Assembly (NCBI RefSeq): GCF_003807585.1
Contig: NZ_RMBX01000013.1
Location: forward strand, 62,001 to 126,000
DNA length: 64,000 nucleotides
Origin: Chitinophaga barathri
GTDB lineage: Bacteria > Bacteroidota > Bacteroidia > Chitinophagales > Chitinophagaceae
Direction: 5' to 3'
The first letter of the stretch is position 1. Every line of letters starts with the position of its first letter. Under the pieces are notes generated by a model that was given only the letters and a program-made list of their open reading frames with translations, did no database searches and had not been told where the DNA came from. Below, piece after piece: positions 7,997 through 17,700 of the stretch. The translations under genes were made by a program, and so were the position numbers.

Positions 7997-8902
7997 ATGA
8001 AGCACGCTTACGTTTTTCCCGGTCAGGGAGCACAGTTTACCGGAATGGGTAAAAGTTTTTACGACAACGATCCCCGCGCCAAAGAGCTTTTTGAAAAAGC
8101 CAATGATATCCTGGGTTTCCGTATTTCGGACATTATGTTCACAGGTTCTGAAGAAGACCTGAAACAGACCAAGGTGACGCAGCCCGCTGTGTTCCTGCAT
8201 TCCGTGATCGGTTTCCTGTGCCTGAACAATCCCAGACCAGATATGACGGCCGGCCACTCCCTCGGTGAGTTCTCCGCCCTCGTGGCAAACGGCGCCATCG
8301 CGTTCGAAGACGCATTGCGCCTCGTAAGCATCCGTGCAAACGCCATGCAGAAAGCCTGCGAGCTGGTGCCTTCCACCATGGCCGTAGTGCTCGGGCTGGA
8401 CGATGCTAAAGTAGAAGAAGCCTGCGCCGCTATTACAGATGATGTGGTAGTGCCCGCGAATTATAATTGTCCCGGCCAGCTGGTGATCTCCGGTACCAAA
8501 ACCGGCATTGCCCGCGCTATGGAGATACTGAAAGCCGCCGGCGCCAAAAGGGTAATGGAACTGGCCGTAGGCGGCGCTTTCCACTCCCCGCTGATGGCTC
8601 CCGCACAGGAAGAACTGAAAGCCGCGATTGAAGCTACCGCGTTTAATACACCGCATTGCCCCGTTTATCAGAACGTGGTTGCCAAAGCGGTAACCGATCC
8701 CGCGGAGATCAAACAGAACCTGATCACGCAGCTCACCGGCGCCGTTCGCTGGACGCAGTGTGTACAGGCCATGATCGCGGACGGCGCTGCCCGTTTCACC
8801 GAAGTAGGCCCGGGCAAAGTATTACAGGGCCTCATTGCCAAGATCGACAAGACGGCGGTGACAGACGGCATCAGCACTGGTACGGAAGAAGTAGTGAAAT
8901 AA
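7997..8902 (+). CDS. fabD: malonyl-CoA:ACP transacylase
   Basis: 301 residues, typical FabD length. It starts Y-V-F-P-G-Q-G-A-Q-F near residue 5, has the nucleophile elbow G-H-S-L-G-E with Ser88, and the catalytic His in G-G-A-F-H-S-P-L-M near residue 198. FabD loads malonate onto acyl carrier protein for fatty-acid chain extension. fabH, a partner of the same pathway, lies 4 kb away on the other strand. It has its own promoter and is followed by a small lipoprotein gene after 56 bp. Confidence 0.94.
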   Translation: MKHAYVFPGQGAQFTGMGKSFYDNDPRAKELFEKANDILGFRISDIMFTGSEEDLKQTKVTQPAVFLHSVIGFLCLNNPRPDMTAGHSLGEFSALVANGAIAFEDALRLVSIRANAMQKACELVPSTMAVVLGLDDAKVEEACAAITDDVVVPANYNCPGQLVISGTKTGIARAMEILKAAGAKRVMELAVGGAFHSPLMAPAQEELKAAIEATAFNTPHCPVYQNVVAKAVTDPAEIKQNLITQLTGAVRWTQCVQAMIADGAARFTEVGPGKVLQGLIAKIDKTAVTDGISTGTEEVVK

Positions 8903-8958
8903 ATTATCATGTAACTATTCCCTGCGGGGAACCGTTTCACTGATATAAACCGAACGTG

Positions 8959-9342
8959 ATGCGCTTTAAATCCTTATCCCTGATTATTGCAGGGCCGCTT
9001 GTGCTGACCGCCTGCAGCAAGCCAGAATCTGAGAGTGAAGAAAGATGGCTGGAAACCACGCAGCGACAGGAAGTGATCGTGTTTACCGACGGATTGCCCA
9101 ATAAAGACCTTGCGGAAGAAAAGAGTTTTTATTTTCAGACCCGCAAACCGCCTGACAACTCAGGCCGCGTAAATGAATCGGGGATCTATTTTTATACGCT
9201 GAAAGGGGATAGCCTGATACTGCGCTCCCGCGATAAGAAGTGTTATTTTAAAATGGGGGACGACAGCAGATCTTTCATCATCGGCCGGTTTTTTACAGAC
9301 CCGGGCGGGTTGCCGGAGACGCTGGAATTTGAACGGCAATAA
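8959..9342 (+). CDS. small lipoprotein of unknown function
   Basis: 127 residues from ATG 8959 (an in-frame GTG lies one codon earlier). The N-terminus has a signal peptide ending in a lipobox (L-V-L-T-A-C, Cys near residue 19), so a lipid-anchored envelope protein is expected. The rest is polar, with no domain I recognise. The Y-F-Q-T-R-K and G-I-Y-F-Y-T-L-K-G-D-S-L-I-L-R segments suggest a small beta-rich fold. It ends in a strong hairpin terminator shared with the convergent GNAT gene. Confidence 0.6.
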   Translation: MRFKSLSLIIAGPLVLTACSKPESESEERWLETTQRQEVIVFTDGLPNKDLAEEKSFYFQTRKPPDNSGRVNESGIYFYTLKGDSLILRSRDKKCYFKMGDDSRSFIIGRFFTDPGGLPETLEFERQ

Positions 9343-9358
9343 GATATTGCATGATAAA

Positions 9359-9392
9359 ACGGGGCTGGCCAATCTGGTCAGCCCCGTTTTTT
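9359..9392. terminator. terminator between convergent lipoprotein and GNAT genes
   Basis: Inverted repeat ACGGGGCTGGCC / GGTCAGCCCCGT with a short loop, followed by TTTTTT on the plus strand; the opposite side has an A/T-rich flank. It lies between stops at 9342 (plus) and 9394 (minus) and probably serves mainly the plus-strand gene. Confidence 0.75.
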
Positions 9393-9393
9393 A

Positions 9394-9840
9394 TTAGAAT
9401 TCTATGCTGGCGTTCCACCATTCAGGGTCGAACTTCGCGTTGTATTTTTTGTAAAAGTTGATGGCCGGCTCGTTCCATTCCAGTACCTGCCATACCATGC
9501 CTGAGAAAGCTTTTTCTTTTGCTTCCACCATCAGCCTGTCAAACAGCAGCTTGCCGATGCCTTTGCCGCGGAAGCTCTCCGTCACTACAATATCTTCGAG
9601 GAACATGCGGCTGCCTTTCCAGGTGGAGTAACGGATATAATAGAGGGCGATGCCCACGATCACCCCGTCCGACTCGGCTACGAAGGCCCACCATACAGGG
9701 TTTGGGCCAAACCCGCTTTCTTCGAAATGTTCCGGCGTAACTGTTACCTGTTCCGGCGCTTTTTCATACAATGCCAGCTCGCGCACCAGTTCCATCATGC
9801 GCGGGCAATCTTTTTTTTCTGCTTTCCTGATTGTGATCAT
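9394..9840 (-). CDS. GNAT family N-acetyltransferase (diamine acetyltransferase-like)
   Basis: 148 residues, a single GNAT domain. Acetyl-CoA-binding motif A is R-G-K-G-I-G-K-L-L-F near residues 91-100, preceded by F-L-E-D-I-V-V. The C-terminal W-N-E-P-A-I-N-F-Y-K-K-Y motif is typical of spermidine/spermine acetyltransferase-like members. The enzyme moves an acetyl group to an amine; the substrate is not known, with polyamines or amino acids the family's usual targets. It stands alone on the minus strand and is 97 bp from the next gene on that strand. Confidence 0.8.
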   Translation of the reverse strand: MITIRKAEKKDCPRMMELVRELALYEKAPEQVTVTPEHFEESGFGPNPVWWAFVAESDGVIVGIALYYIRYSTWKGSRMFLEDIVVTESFRGKGIGKLLFDRLMVEAKEKAFSGMVWQVLEWNEPAINFYKKYNAKFDPEWWNASIEF

Positions 9841-9937
9841 ATGGGTCGTTCGTAATATTTTTCATGCCCTGCCTGCCGCGGGCGTTGTTACAATGATCGG
9901 GAGGGCGTATATGTCCGCCCGGTAATAGTGTTGCGTA

Positions 9938-11158
9938 TTATTGTAAGGCCTGGTCCAGGTCGTTCAGAATGTCTGTTACGGATTCAATACCAACGCTTAC
10001 GCGGATCAGCCCGTCCGTGATGTCGTATTTCTCGCGCAGCTCTTTAGGCACGCTGTAATGCGTCATGGAAGCGGGATGGCAGATGAGGGTGTCGCAGGTG
10101 CCGAGAGATACGGCCCTGAGGCACATCTGCAAACGGTCGATGAAACGTTTTCCTGCTTCCAGCCCGCCTTTCAGTTCAAAACTCATCATGGCGCCCGCAT
10201 GTTTCATCTGCCTGCTGGCAATTGCAAAATCGGGATGGTCCGTAAGGCCGAGGTAATTCACCTGCGCCACGGCGGGGTGCCCGTCCAGGAAACCGGCCAC
10301 TTCCATGGCATTGTGGCAATGGCGTTCCATCCTCACTTCCAGCGTTTTGATACCCTGTGTGAGCAGGAAGGAGTCAAACGGGTTGCTGTTCGCGCCCAGC
10401 AGGCGGTGTACCTTTTCCACCGGCCCTTTCATCATCTCGATGTCCCTGCCCACGAGTACGCCGCCAATGGCGGTGCCGTGGCCGTTCAGGAATTTGGTGG
10501 TGCTGTGAAACACGTAATCCGCCCCGTAAGCAAAAGGCTGCTGCAGGTAAGGCGAGGCGAAAGTATTGTCCACGGCGGATACCAGCCTGTGTTCCTGCGC
10601 AATGGCGATGAGCGCTTCCAGGTCCACACAGCGGAGGGTGGGATTGGCGGGCGTTTCCAGGTACATCATTTTGATGGAAGGATCGGCTTTGATGGCGGCG
10701 GTGGTCTTTTCCAGGTCCCGCATGTCCACGATGACCGCTTCAATGCCCAGCGGGGGCAATATTTTGCGGAACAATTCTTCCGTGCCGCCGTATAATGAAT
10801 AGTGGGAGATCACTTTGTCACCGGATTTCAGGTGCGCCAGGAAGAGGGTGGAAAGCGCGCCCATACCGGAAGCATGCAGCTTGGCTTTCACCAGCAGGGG
10901 CTTGCCGTCCGCTCCGGTAAGGCCAAAAGCCTCGAGGGCGGCGATCTTTTCTTCCGCTTCGCGGAAGTTAGGACTGTCCCAGCGGGTGTAGATATAACCA
11001 TCTTCTTCCCCGGCAAAGCGGCGCATGCCTTGTTCGGCGGAGTCGTACACATAGGTGGAGGAAGCGTATATGGGTGTAAGGTGGGCATATCTCGGGTCCT
11101 GCTCATGACCTGCATGCACGCACACGGAGCTGAATCCGGAAAGCGGTGGCTGTTTCAT
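9938..11158 (-). CDS. PLP-dependent Cys/Met metabolism enzyme (methionine gamma-lyase / cystathionine gamma-synthase family)
   Basis: 406 residues. The family signature is clear: an N-terminal T-P-I-Y-A-S-S-T-Y-V, Y-S-L-Y-G-G-T near residue 120, E-T-P-A-N-P-T-L near residue 166, and the PLP lysine in H-S-T-T-K-F-L-N-G-H-G near residue 222. The C-terminal C-H-P-A-S-M-T-H motif resembles that of methionine gamma-lyases. These enzymes make or break C-S bonds in methionine, cystathionine or homocysteine; sequence alone does not fix which. No sulfur-pathway neighbour is seen. Confidence 0.85.
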   Translation of the reverse strand: MKQPPLSGFSSVCVHAGHEQDPRYAHLTPIYASSTYVYDSAEQGMRRFAGEEDGYIYTRWDSPNFREAEEKIAALEAFGLTGADGKPLLVKAKLHASGMGALSTLFLAHLKSGDKVISHYSLYGGTEELFRKILPPLGIEAVIVDMRDLEKTTAAIKADPSIKMMYLETPANPTLRCVDLEALIAIAQEHRLVSAVDNTFASPYLQQPFAYGADYVFHSTTKFLNGHGTAIGGVLVGRDIEMMKGPVEKVHRLLGANSNPFDSFLLTQGIKTLEVRMERHCHNAMEVAGFLDGHPAVAQVNYLGLTDHPDFAIASRQMKHAGAMMSFELKGGLEAGKRFIDRLQMCLRAVSLGTCDTLICHPASMTHYSVPKELREKYDITDGLIRVSVGIESVTDILNDLDQALQ

Positions 11159-11230
11159 TACTGGCTATTTGATTGTTTTCCTGTTATGACTATCTTGTTA
11201 ATGAATTTACCTTGTAAAAATAAGAATTAG

Positions 11231-11725
11231 ATGAGGGAACTCCTACTGCGGTACGCTATGTATAACATCTGGGCGAACCAGCGGCTGCTGGCGGTGCTGA
11301 ACGGGTTATCCGCGGAGCAGCTGGATAAGGACCTCGGGAGCAGCTTTCCCACCCTCCGCGCCACGGTGTACCATATCTGGGACGTGGAAGGCATCTGGCA
11401 CCAGCGGCTGCAGCTGGCCAGCCCGGTAATTCCCCCGGCCAGGGATTTTGAAGGCGCCTGGCCTGAGTTTGCCCAACGCTTCAGCAGGCAGAGCGAACAG
11501 CTGAAAGATTTTATCATGACGGCTTCCGATGCCAAACTGGCCCATACCATTGAGTATCATCACCCCGTGAAAGGCATTTGCAAATCAGCCGTGGAAAATT
11601 CCATTTTCACCGCGTTTAACCACTCCACCTTTCACCGCGGCCAGCTGGTCACCATGCTGCGCCAGCTGGGGGTAACAAAGATCCCGGCAACGGATTTTAT
11701 AGAATACACGCGTGTGAAAAAATAA
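11231..11725 (+). CDS. DinB-like four-helix-bundle protein
   Basis: 164 residues. It shows DinB superfamily features: Y-A-M-Y-N-I-W-A-N-Q-R near the start, the first metal His in A-T-V-Y-H-I-W-D-V-E near residue 50, and H-S-T-F-H-R-G-Q-L near residue 135 with the other two His ligands. Such proteins are metal-binding helical bundles; several are thiol-dependent transferases, but most have no known role. It is divergent from the PLP enzyme gene and followed after 23 bp by the Nudix-like gene. Another DinB-like (DUF1569) gene is at 38,927. Confidence 0.8.
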   Translation: MRELLLRYAMYNIWANQRLLAVLNGLSAEQLDKDLGSSFPTLRATVYHIWDVEGIWHQRLQLASPVIPPARDFEGAWPEFAQRFSRQSEQLKDFIMTASDAKLAHTIEYHHPVKGICKSAVENSIFTAFNHSTFHRGQLVTMLRQLGVTKIPATDFIEYTRVKK

Positions 11726-11748
11726 ATTACCTGTATTTTACGCTTATT

Positions 11749-12444
11749 ATGAGTCCTGATTCTTTTTACGGAAACGTCCCCCGGCACCTGGTAGCAGTAG
11801 ACTGTATCATCTTCGGCTTCGAAGACGGAAAGCTCAAGCTCCTCATTATCAAGCGGAAAGTGGACCCTATGGAAGGGGCCTGGTCCCTGGTGGGTGGTTT
11901 TGTGCAGGAAGGCGAAAGCACGGACAATGCGGCCATCAGGGTGCTGCGGCAGACCACCGGCATCCAGGACATTTACATGGACCAGCTGCAAAGCTACGGC
12001 GATACGGACCGTGATACCGGCGCCCGGGTAATATCCATCGCATATTACGCCCTCATCCGCATCAGCGAGCACGACCGCCTGCTGGCCAACGCCCACGGCG
12101 CCCACTGGCTCAGCCTCCACCAGATACCCGAACTGATCTTTGACCATAACAAAATGCTCAGCGACGCCCTCACCCGCCTGAGGGACCAGGCGCATTTCCA
12201 CCCCATCGGCTTTGAGCTGCTGCCGGAGAAGTTCACCCTTCCCCAATTGAGAAATTTATACGAGGAAATCTACCAGCGTCCGCTGGATAAACGTAACTTT
12301 AGGAAGAAGATCCTGGCAATGGATATCCTGGAAAAACTCGAAGAAAAAGACAAAAGCTCGTCCAAAAAAGGCGCGCATCTTTACAGGTTTGACAGGTTGA
12401 AATATGATGCATTGACCCAGCACGGCCTGGTGTTTGAAATTTAA
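11749..12444 (+). CDS. Nudix-domain transcriptional regulator with degenerate Nudix box (NrtR/AraR-like)
   Basis: 231 residues: an N-terminal Nudix fold (about 10-150) and a C-terminal winged helix (about 160-231, with L-R-N-L-Y-E-E-I-Y and R-N-F-R-K-K-I). The Nudix box at 50-72 keeps the first glycine, the first Glu and the final G-I but has R-V-L-R-Q-T-T-G-I where catalytic members have R-E-x-x-E-E-x-G. The metal-binding glutamates are therefore lost. Proteins with this two-domain layout in Bacteroidota are DNA-binding regulators of sugar or NAD metabolism, so effector sensing without hydrolysis is inferred. The regulated genes are not evident here. Confidence 0.82.
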   Translation: MSPDSFYGNVPRHLVAVDCIIFGFEDGKLKLLIIKRKVDPMEGAWSLVGGFVQEGESTDNAAIRVLRQTTGIQDIYMDQLQSYGDTDRDTGARVISIAYYALIRISEHDRLLANAHGAHWLSLHQIPELIFDHNKMLSDALTRLRDQAHFHPIGFELLPEKFTLPQLRNLYEEIYQRPLDKRNFRKKILAMDILEKLEEKDKSSSKKGAHLYRFDRLKYDALTQHGLVFEI

Positions 12445-12570
12445 CTTTTTCCCGGAACCATTACCGCCCTATTTCTGTTGTCCCAATTTACGCTTATGTG
12501 TTTGTTTGACCGAAAGGCCCTTATACGCTTATTTTACTACACCCATGTGTTCAATGGAAGCAACAGCATG

Positions 12571-12601
12571 TTGCATGCCCCATAGCGATCTTTTATTTTT
12601 G
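12571..12601 (+). promoter_or_regulatory. promoter (-33 TTG, -7 TATTTTTG)
   Basis: TTG at 12571-12573 and TATTTTTG at 12594-12601, 20 nt apart, fit the Bacteroidota promoter. It precedes a 19-codon reading frame at 12604 and the small gene at 12683. Confidence 0.5.
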
Positions 12602-12603
12602 TT

Positions 12604-12663
12604 ATGAAAACTGACACTGTACACTCTCCAATTACAGGACCCATTGCAGAAATATTAACCTGA
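12604..12663 (+). CDS. possible 19-residue leader or small peptide
   Basis: An ATG two bases after a good -7 box opens a frame for MKTDTVHSPITGPIAEILT, stopping at TGA 12661-12663. The next gene starts 20 nt later. Its position suits a translated leader peptide or a tiny independent gene, but 19 codons can arise by chance and no match is recognised. Treated as a candidate only. Confidence 0.25.
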   Translation: MKTDTVHSPITGPIAEILT

Positions 12664-12682
12664 CTATGATAAAGGCACGCCT

Positions 12683-12952
12683 ATGGATCATAAATACTGC
12701 TGTGCCCGTTTTGGCATTAGACATGAAGTATCCCGTGAAGAAGGCTTTAACCTCCGCGTGGTGAAAAGCGACCCTGATCAGCGGATGGATGTGTATAATA
12801 TCTACCGCTTTTACCTTACCCCGGGATATAAAGCAGGGCAAAAAAAAGTCGTGAAGCGCATCAATATCCGATATTGCCCGTTCTGCGGAACGGACCTGTA
12901 TGACTTTTACCGCTCTGATATTTACATAAACGAGGAACCGGATTTTTTCTAA
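12683..12952 (+). CDS. small hypothetical protein with CxxC zinc-ribbon-like motif
   Basis: 89 residues, not recognised. It has two adjacent cysteines near the start (Y-C-C-A-R-F) and R-Y-C-P-F-C-G-T-D-L near residue 66, a zinc-ribbon knuckle with only one CxxC pair. The C-terminal half is Tyr/Phe/Asp-rich (L-Y-D-F-Y-R-S-D-I-Y). No signal peptide or membrane segment is seen, so it is probably cytoplasmic. It has its own upstream promoter and a strong terminator right after the stop, which supports a real small gene. Confidence 0.6.
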   Translation: MDHKYCCARFGIRHEVSREEGFNLRVVKSDPDQRMDVYNIYRFYLTPGYKAGQKKVVKRINIRYCPFCGTDLYDFYRSDIYINEEPDFF

Positions 12953-12954
12953 GC

Positions 12955-12987
12955 AAAAAGTGCAGGCCTTCCCGGCCTGCACTTTTT
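12955..12987 (+). terminator. rho-independent terminator after the CxxC protein
   Basis: Perfect 10-bp stem AGTGCAGGCC / GGCCTGCACT (12959-12968 and 12974-12983) flanked by AAAA and TTTTT. It can also work in reverse for the fabH gene ending at 13012. Confidence 0.85.
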
Positions 12988-13011
12988 ATATCATGTTGAG
13001 GTAAGTTCGTA

Positions 13012-14019
13012 TTAGTGGGTACCGTTCCCGTTGTAGGCCCATTTCACGTAGCAGGCGCCCCAGGTGAAGCCGCCGCCGAAGGCTGCCAGCACAAGGTTGT
13101 CGCCTTTTTTCAGTTTATTTTCCCAATCCCAGAGGCATAAAGGAATGGTGCCGGCGGTGGTATTGCCATAACGCTGGATATTGATCATCACCTTTTCGGT
13201 GGGCACGCCCATGTGATCCGCCGTGGCGCTGATGATGCGCAGGTTTGCCTGGTGGGGCACCAGCCATGCGATATCGTCCGCGGTGAGGTGGTTGCGTTCC
13301 ATGATGCTGCGGGCAGCATCCGCCATGTTTGCCACGGCGTATTTGAATACGGTTTTGCCTTCCTGGAATACGTAGTGCTCGCGGCCGGCAATGGTTTCAG
13401 CGGAAGCGGGCCTTGCGGAACCGCCGGCTTTCATGTTCAGGAATTCCCTGCCATGGCCGTCGCTTTTCAGCACGCTGTCCAGCACGCCGAGGCCGTCGGT
13501 GTTAGGCTCCAGCAGCACGCCGCCGGCGCCGTCGCCAAAAATGATGCAGGTGGCACGGTCTGTATAGTCGATGATGGAGCTCATTTTGTCCGCCCCGATG
13601 ATCAATACTTTCTGGTAGCGGCCGCTTTCGATGAATTTGGCGCCTGTGTCCAGCGCGTAGAGGAAGCCTGAACAGGCGGCGCTGATGTCGAACCCGAAGG
13701 CATTCCTGGCTCCGATCTTATCCGTAACAACGTTTGCAGTGGCGGGAAACACCATGTCCGGCGTAACGGTCGCTACTATCAGCAGGTCTATATCTTCAGG
13801 GGTGATGCCTCTTTTTTTGCAGATTTCAAGGGCCACAGGTACACAGAGCTCGGAGGTACCTTTACCTTCTCCCTTCAGTATCCTTCTTTCCTTGATACCG
13901 GTCCTGGTCGTGATCCATTCATCTGTTGTTTCTACGAGTTTCTCCAATTCCTGGTTAGTCAGTACATAGTCGGGAACATACCCACCCACCGCCGTTATAG
14001 CGGCTGTAATTTTGCTCAT
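13012..14019 (-). CDS. fabH: 3-oxoacyl-ACP synthase III
   Basis: 335 residues. The Cys-His-Asn triad is visible: Cys116 in D-I-S-A-A-C-S-G-F, the His in V-P-H-Q-A-N-L-R near residue 255 and the Asn in R-Y-G-N-T-T-A-G-T-I-P near residue 287. FabH condenses a short acyl-CoA with malonyl-ACP to start fatty-acid synthesis. It is divergent from ruvA. A related KASIII of a secondary pathway is possible, but the full-length canonical sequence favours FabH. Confidence 0.93.
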   Translation of the reverse strand: MSKITAAITAVGGYVPDYVLTNQELEKLVETTDEWITTRTGIKERRILKGEGKGTSELCVPVALEICKKRGITPEDIDLLIVATVTPDMVFPATANVVTDKIGARNAFGFDISAACSGFLYALDTGAKFIESGRYQKVLIIGADKMSSIIDYTDRATCIIFGDGAGGVLLEPNTDGLGVLDSVLKSDGHGREFLNMKAGGSARPASAETIAGREHYVFQEGKTVFKYAVANMADAARSIMERNHLTADDIAWLVPHQANLRIISATADHMGVPTEKVMINIQRYGNTTAGTIPLCLWDWENKLKKGDNLVLAAFGGGFTWGACYVKWAYNGNGTH

Positions 14020-14112
14020 ATTGTTCGGATAAGTTATTTAAATGGGCGTAAAAATACGACTTAAACGAATAATTATATTTATAAGTTAATTTCGCCCGCA
14101 GATAATTCCCAT

Positions 14113-14700
14113 ATGATCGCATACCTGAACGGCAAATTAGCCCACAAAACGCCCACCCTCGTGCACCTCGATGTAAACGGGGTAGGTTATGAGGTACACA
14201 TCAGCCTCCATACCTGGAGCCAGATCCAGGCTATGGACAACTGTAAACTGCTCACCTACGTACATATCAAGGAAGACGCCCACACCATGTTCGGCTTTTT
14301 TTCCGATGCGGAAAGGGCCATGTTCCTCCAACTGATCAGCGTTTCAGGCGTAGGAGCCACCACGGCCCGTATGATGCTCAGTTCCCTGCAGCCGGACGAT
14401 GTGCAGCGGGCCATCCTGATGGAAAACGAAAAGATGCTGGAAGGAGTGAAGGGAATAGGGGCGAAAACCGCCAAGCGCATCATTCTTGAGCTGAAAGACA
14501 AAATGAAAAAACACCGGGAAGATATATTACATTTATCTGTTAATACCCACAATACAATACAGGATGATGCGTTAAATGCACTGGTGACCTTGGGTATAGC
14601 CCGCAACATGGCTGAGCAGGCAATACAAAGGGTCCTCAAAGCCGAGCCACAATTGAATGAATTGGAGGCACTTATCAAAAAATCCCTTAAAAATTTATAA
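14113..14700 (+). CDS. ruvA: Holliday junction branch migration protein RuvA
   Basis: 195 residues, normal for RuvA. The N-terminal OB-fold starts M-I-A-Y-L-N-G-K-L and holds V-D-V-type strand V-N-G-V-G-Y-E-V; the two helix-hairpin-helix motifs follow (S-G-V-G-A-T-T-A-R and V-K-G-I-G-A-K-T-A-K-R near residues 78 and 114). RuvA binds Holliday junctions and recruits RuvB. sprA begins 36 nt downstream on the same strand, so the two may be co-transcribed. Confidence 0.95.
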   Translation: MIAYLNGKLAHKTPTLVHLDVNGVGYEVHISLHTWSQIQAMDNCKLLTYVHIKEDAHTMFGFFSDAERAMFLQLISVSGVGATTARMMLSSLQPDDVQRAILMENEKMLEGVKGIGAKTAKRIILELKDKMKKHREDILHLSVNTHNTIQDDALNALVTLGIARNMAEQAIQRVLKAEPQLNELEALIKKSLKNL

Positions 14701-14736
14701 ATTTAAGTCCTTGACCTCTATAAAACCTAAGATCGC

Positions 14737-17700
14737 TTGGCAAGAAAGAAATACTATGGTGCACTTGCAGTAATAGGTGTTGTATCTTTTATCATTGTTG
14801 AATCGGCCGCCAGAAACAGAACCAGTTCGGGATATACCTATAGAAATATAAGCGGAATTGAGGAGAAGGGGGAAGAAACTGATATAACCAATCGTCCAGA
14901 TACGACTGCTAAACCGGATACACTGAAGTATCCCATCCGAGACAGGAGGGGCACTTCGGTAACGGACCCCGTGCGCAATGCCATCGACCTTAAGGACCCC
15001 GCCAGTATTCAGAAAAATGTAGAATACGATCCCGTTACCAAACAATATATCGTCTCCGAAAAAATAGGCAACCAGTTCTACCGCCAGCCCACCGTCATGA
15101 GTTTCGGCGACTTCTACCGTCTCCAGGCCGCCCAGAGCGAAAGGGACTACTGGCAAAAAAGGGCCAATACCATCGGCAACCTGAACCAGCGCGCCGGCGC
15201 CCCCCAGCTTTATTACGGCGATAAACTCTTCGACCGCGTGTTTGGCGGCACCAAAGTGGACATCAAACCACAGGGCTCCCTCGGACTTACTTTCGGTTAC
15301 CAGGGCCAGAACGTTAAAAACCCCGTACTGGTGGAAAGAGCCCGTAAAAACGGCGGCTTCGACTTCGATATAGACATCAATATGAACGTGACGGGCAAGA
15401 TCGGGGAGAAACTCAAACTAATCACCAACTACAACACCCAGTCCACGTTCGACTTCGAAAACCAGGTGAAACTGGAATATACCGGCTACCAGGACGAGAT
15501 CATCAAAAAGATCGAAGCGGGCAACGTGAGTTTCCCTCTCAGCAGCTCCCTCATCCCGGGGGTGCAAAGCCTTTTTGGTATCAAAACCCAGTTGCAGTTC
15601 GGCCGCCTTACCATGACCAGCGTGCTCAGTAACCAGAAATCGCAGAAACAGAACATGGTGCTGCGCGGCGGGAACAGCGTGACGGACTTTGTGCGCAGGG
15701 CGGATGAATACGAGGACAACCGGCACTTCCTGCTCAGCCAGTTCTTCCGCGATACCTTCAACTACGCGATGGCCACCCTGCCCGTGATCCGCACCCAGGC
15801 GTACATCACCCGCATCGAGGTGTGGGTGACCAATAAATCAGGCGCCACGACCGATACGAGAGATATCGTGGGTTTGATGGATATCGGTGAAAACAGGCCC
15901 TTTAACACGGCCATCCAGAGCCGTACCAGCAGCCGCCTGCCGGACAACCAAATGTCCAACGACCTGTACCAGAACCTGATCAGCGACCCCGGAGCCCGCA
16001 ATACGGGCACCGTAGTGAGCCGCCTGCTGGGCCTCGGCCTTCAGCCGGTGCAGGACTTCGAAAAGACCTTCGCCCGCAAACTGGACTCCACCGACTATAC
16101 CGTGAACCGCCAGATCGGTTTTGTGTCCCTGGTGCAGCAGCTGCAACCGGATGAAGTACTGGCGGTCGCTTTCCAGTATACCTACAATGGTAAAGTTTTC
16201 CAGGTGGGTGAGTTTTCGCAGGACGTGCCGCCGGATCAGAACAACTCCGCGAACCAGCGTATCCTGTTCCTGAAAATGCTGAAAGCCACCTCCGCGAGGC
16301 CCACGCTGCCTATCTGGGACCTGATGATGAAAAACATCTACTCCACGGATGCGTTCCAGATCAACCGCGCGGATTTCAAGCTGGACGTACTGTATAAAGA
16401 CCCGGGCACGGATACCCGCGCCCCCAGTGAAAAACGTTACCTGCCCGATGCACAGGGCCAGTATTCCGGCGCGCCCATCATCACCCTGCTGAACCTGGAC
16501 CGCCTCAATAACCAGAACGACCCCCAACCGGACGGTGTGTTTGACTATGTGGAAGGTTACACCATCTTCCCGCAGAACGGCAAGATCATGTTCCCCGTGC
16601 TGGAGCCGTTCGGCGAGGCGCTGAGGCCCGTGTTCGGCGGCAATCCCGTGCTGGAGAAACAATATATGTACAACACGCTGTACGACTCCATCAAAGTGAT
16701 CGCCCAGCAGTTCCCGAACCTGAACCGATACCTGTTGCGGGGTTCCTATAAATCCGCCAACTCCTCCGAAATCTCCCTGAACGCGCTGAACATCCCGAGA
16801 GGCTCCGTAACCGTTACGGCCGGCGGGCAGCAGCTGCGTGAAGATGTGGACTTCATCATAGACTACAACCTCGGCCGTATCAAGATCATCAACGGCGGTG
16901 TGCTCAGCTCCGGCGTACCTATCAACGTACAGTTCGAGAACAACGCGCTGTTTGGCCAGCAGGTGCGCAATTACATGGGCACCCGGCTGGATTATTATGT
17001 GAACGATAAGCTGAACCTCGGCGGTACCGTCGTAAGGATGAGCGAAAGGCCTTATTACCAGAAAGTGAATTACGGGGATGACCCGATCAATAATACCGTG
17101 GTAGGCCTGGATGCAAATTATATCTCCGAATGGCGCGGCCTTAGCCGTATGCTGGACAAGCTGCCCAATTACCAGACCCAGCAGCCCGCCACCATCAACT
17201 TTACCGGTGAGGTGGCCCGCCTGTTCCCCGGCCATAGCAAGCTGGTGAACGAGCCGGGCAGCAAACAGGGCCAGGTAATGATAGACGACTTCGAAGGCGC
17301 CCGCAACGGTTACGACCTGAAGTTCCCCGCCACCGCCTGGAGCCTGGCCTCCACCCCGCGCGACGCGACGGATGCGAACGGCAACATTCTTTTCCCCGAA
17401 GCCGCATTCAACGATACGCTGGCTTACGGTAAAAACAGGGCGCTGCTGGCATGGTACATCATCGAGCCTACGCTGCAGATCCCGAAATCGCCCAACCTGC
17501 CGCCCGGCGTAACGGACGCTTCACAATCCGATCCGCGCACCAGGCTCATCTATCAAAGGGATGTATTCCCCAACCGCTCTACAGACTTCGGCCAGAGCCA
17601 GCTGAGCACCCTCGACCTTGCTTATTACCCTGAAGAAAAGGGCCCGTATAACTTCGAAGCCACCGCCGGCGCGCTCACCCCCCAGGGCAGGCTCAGGAAC

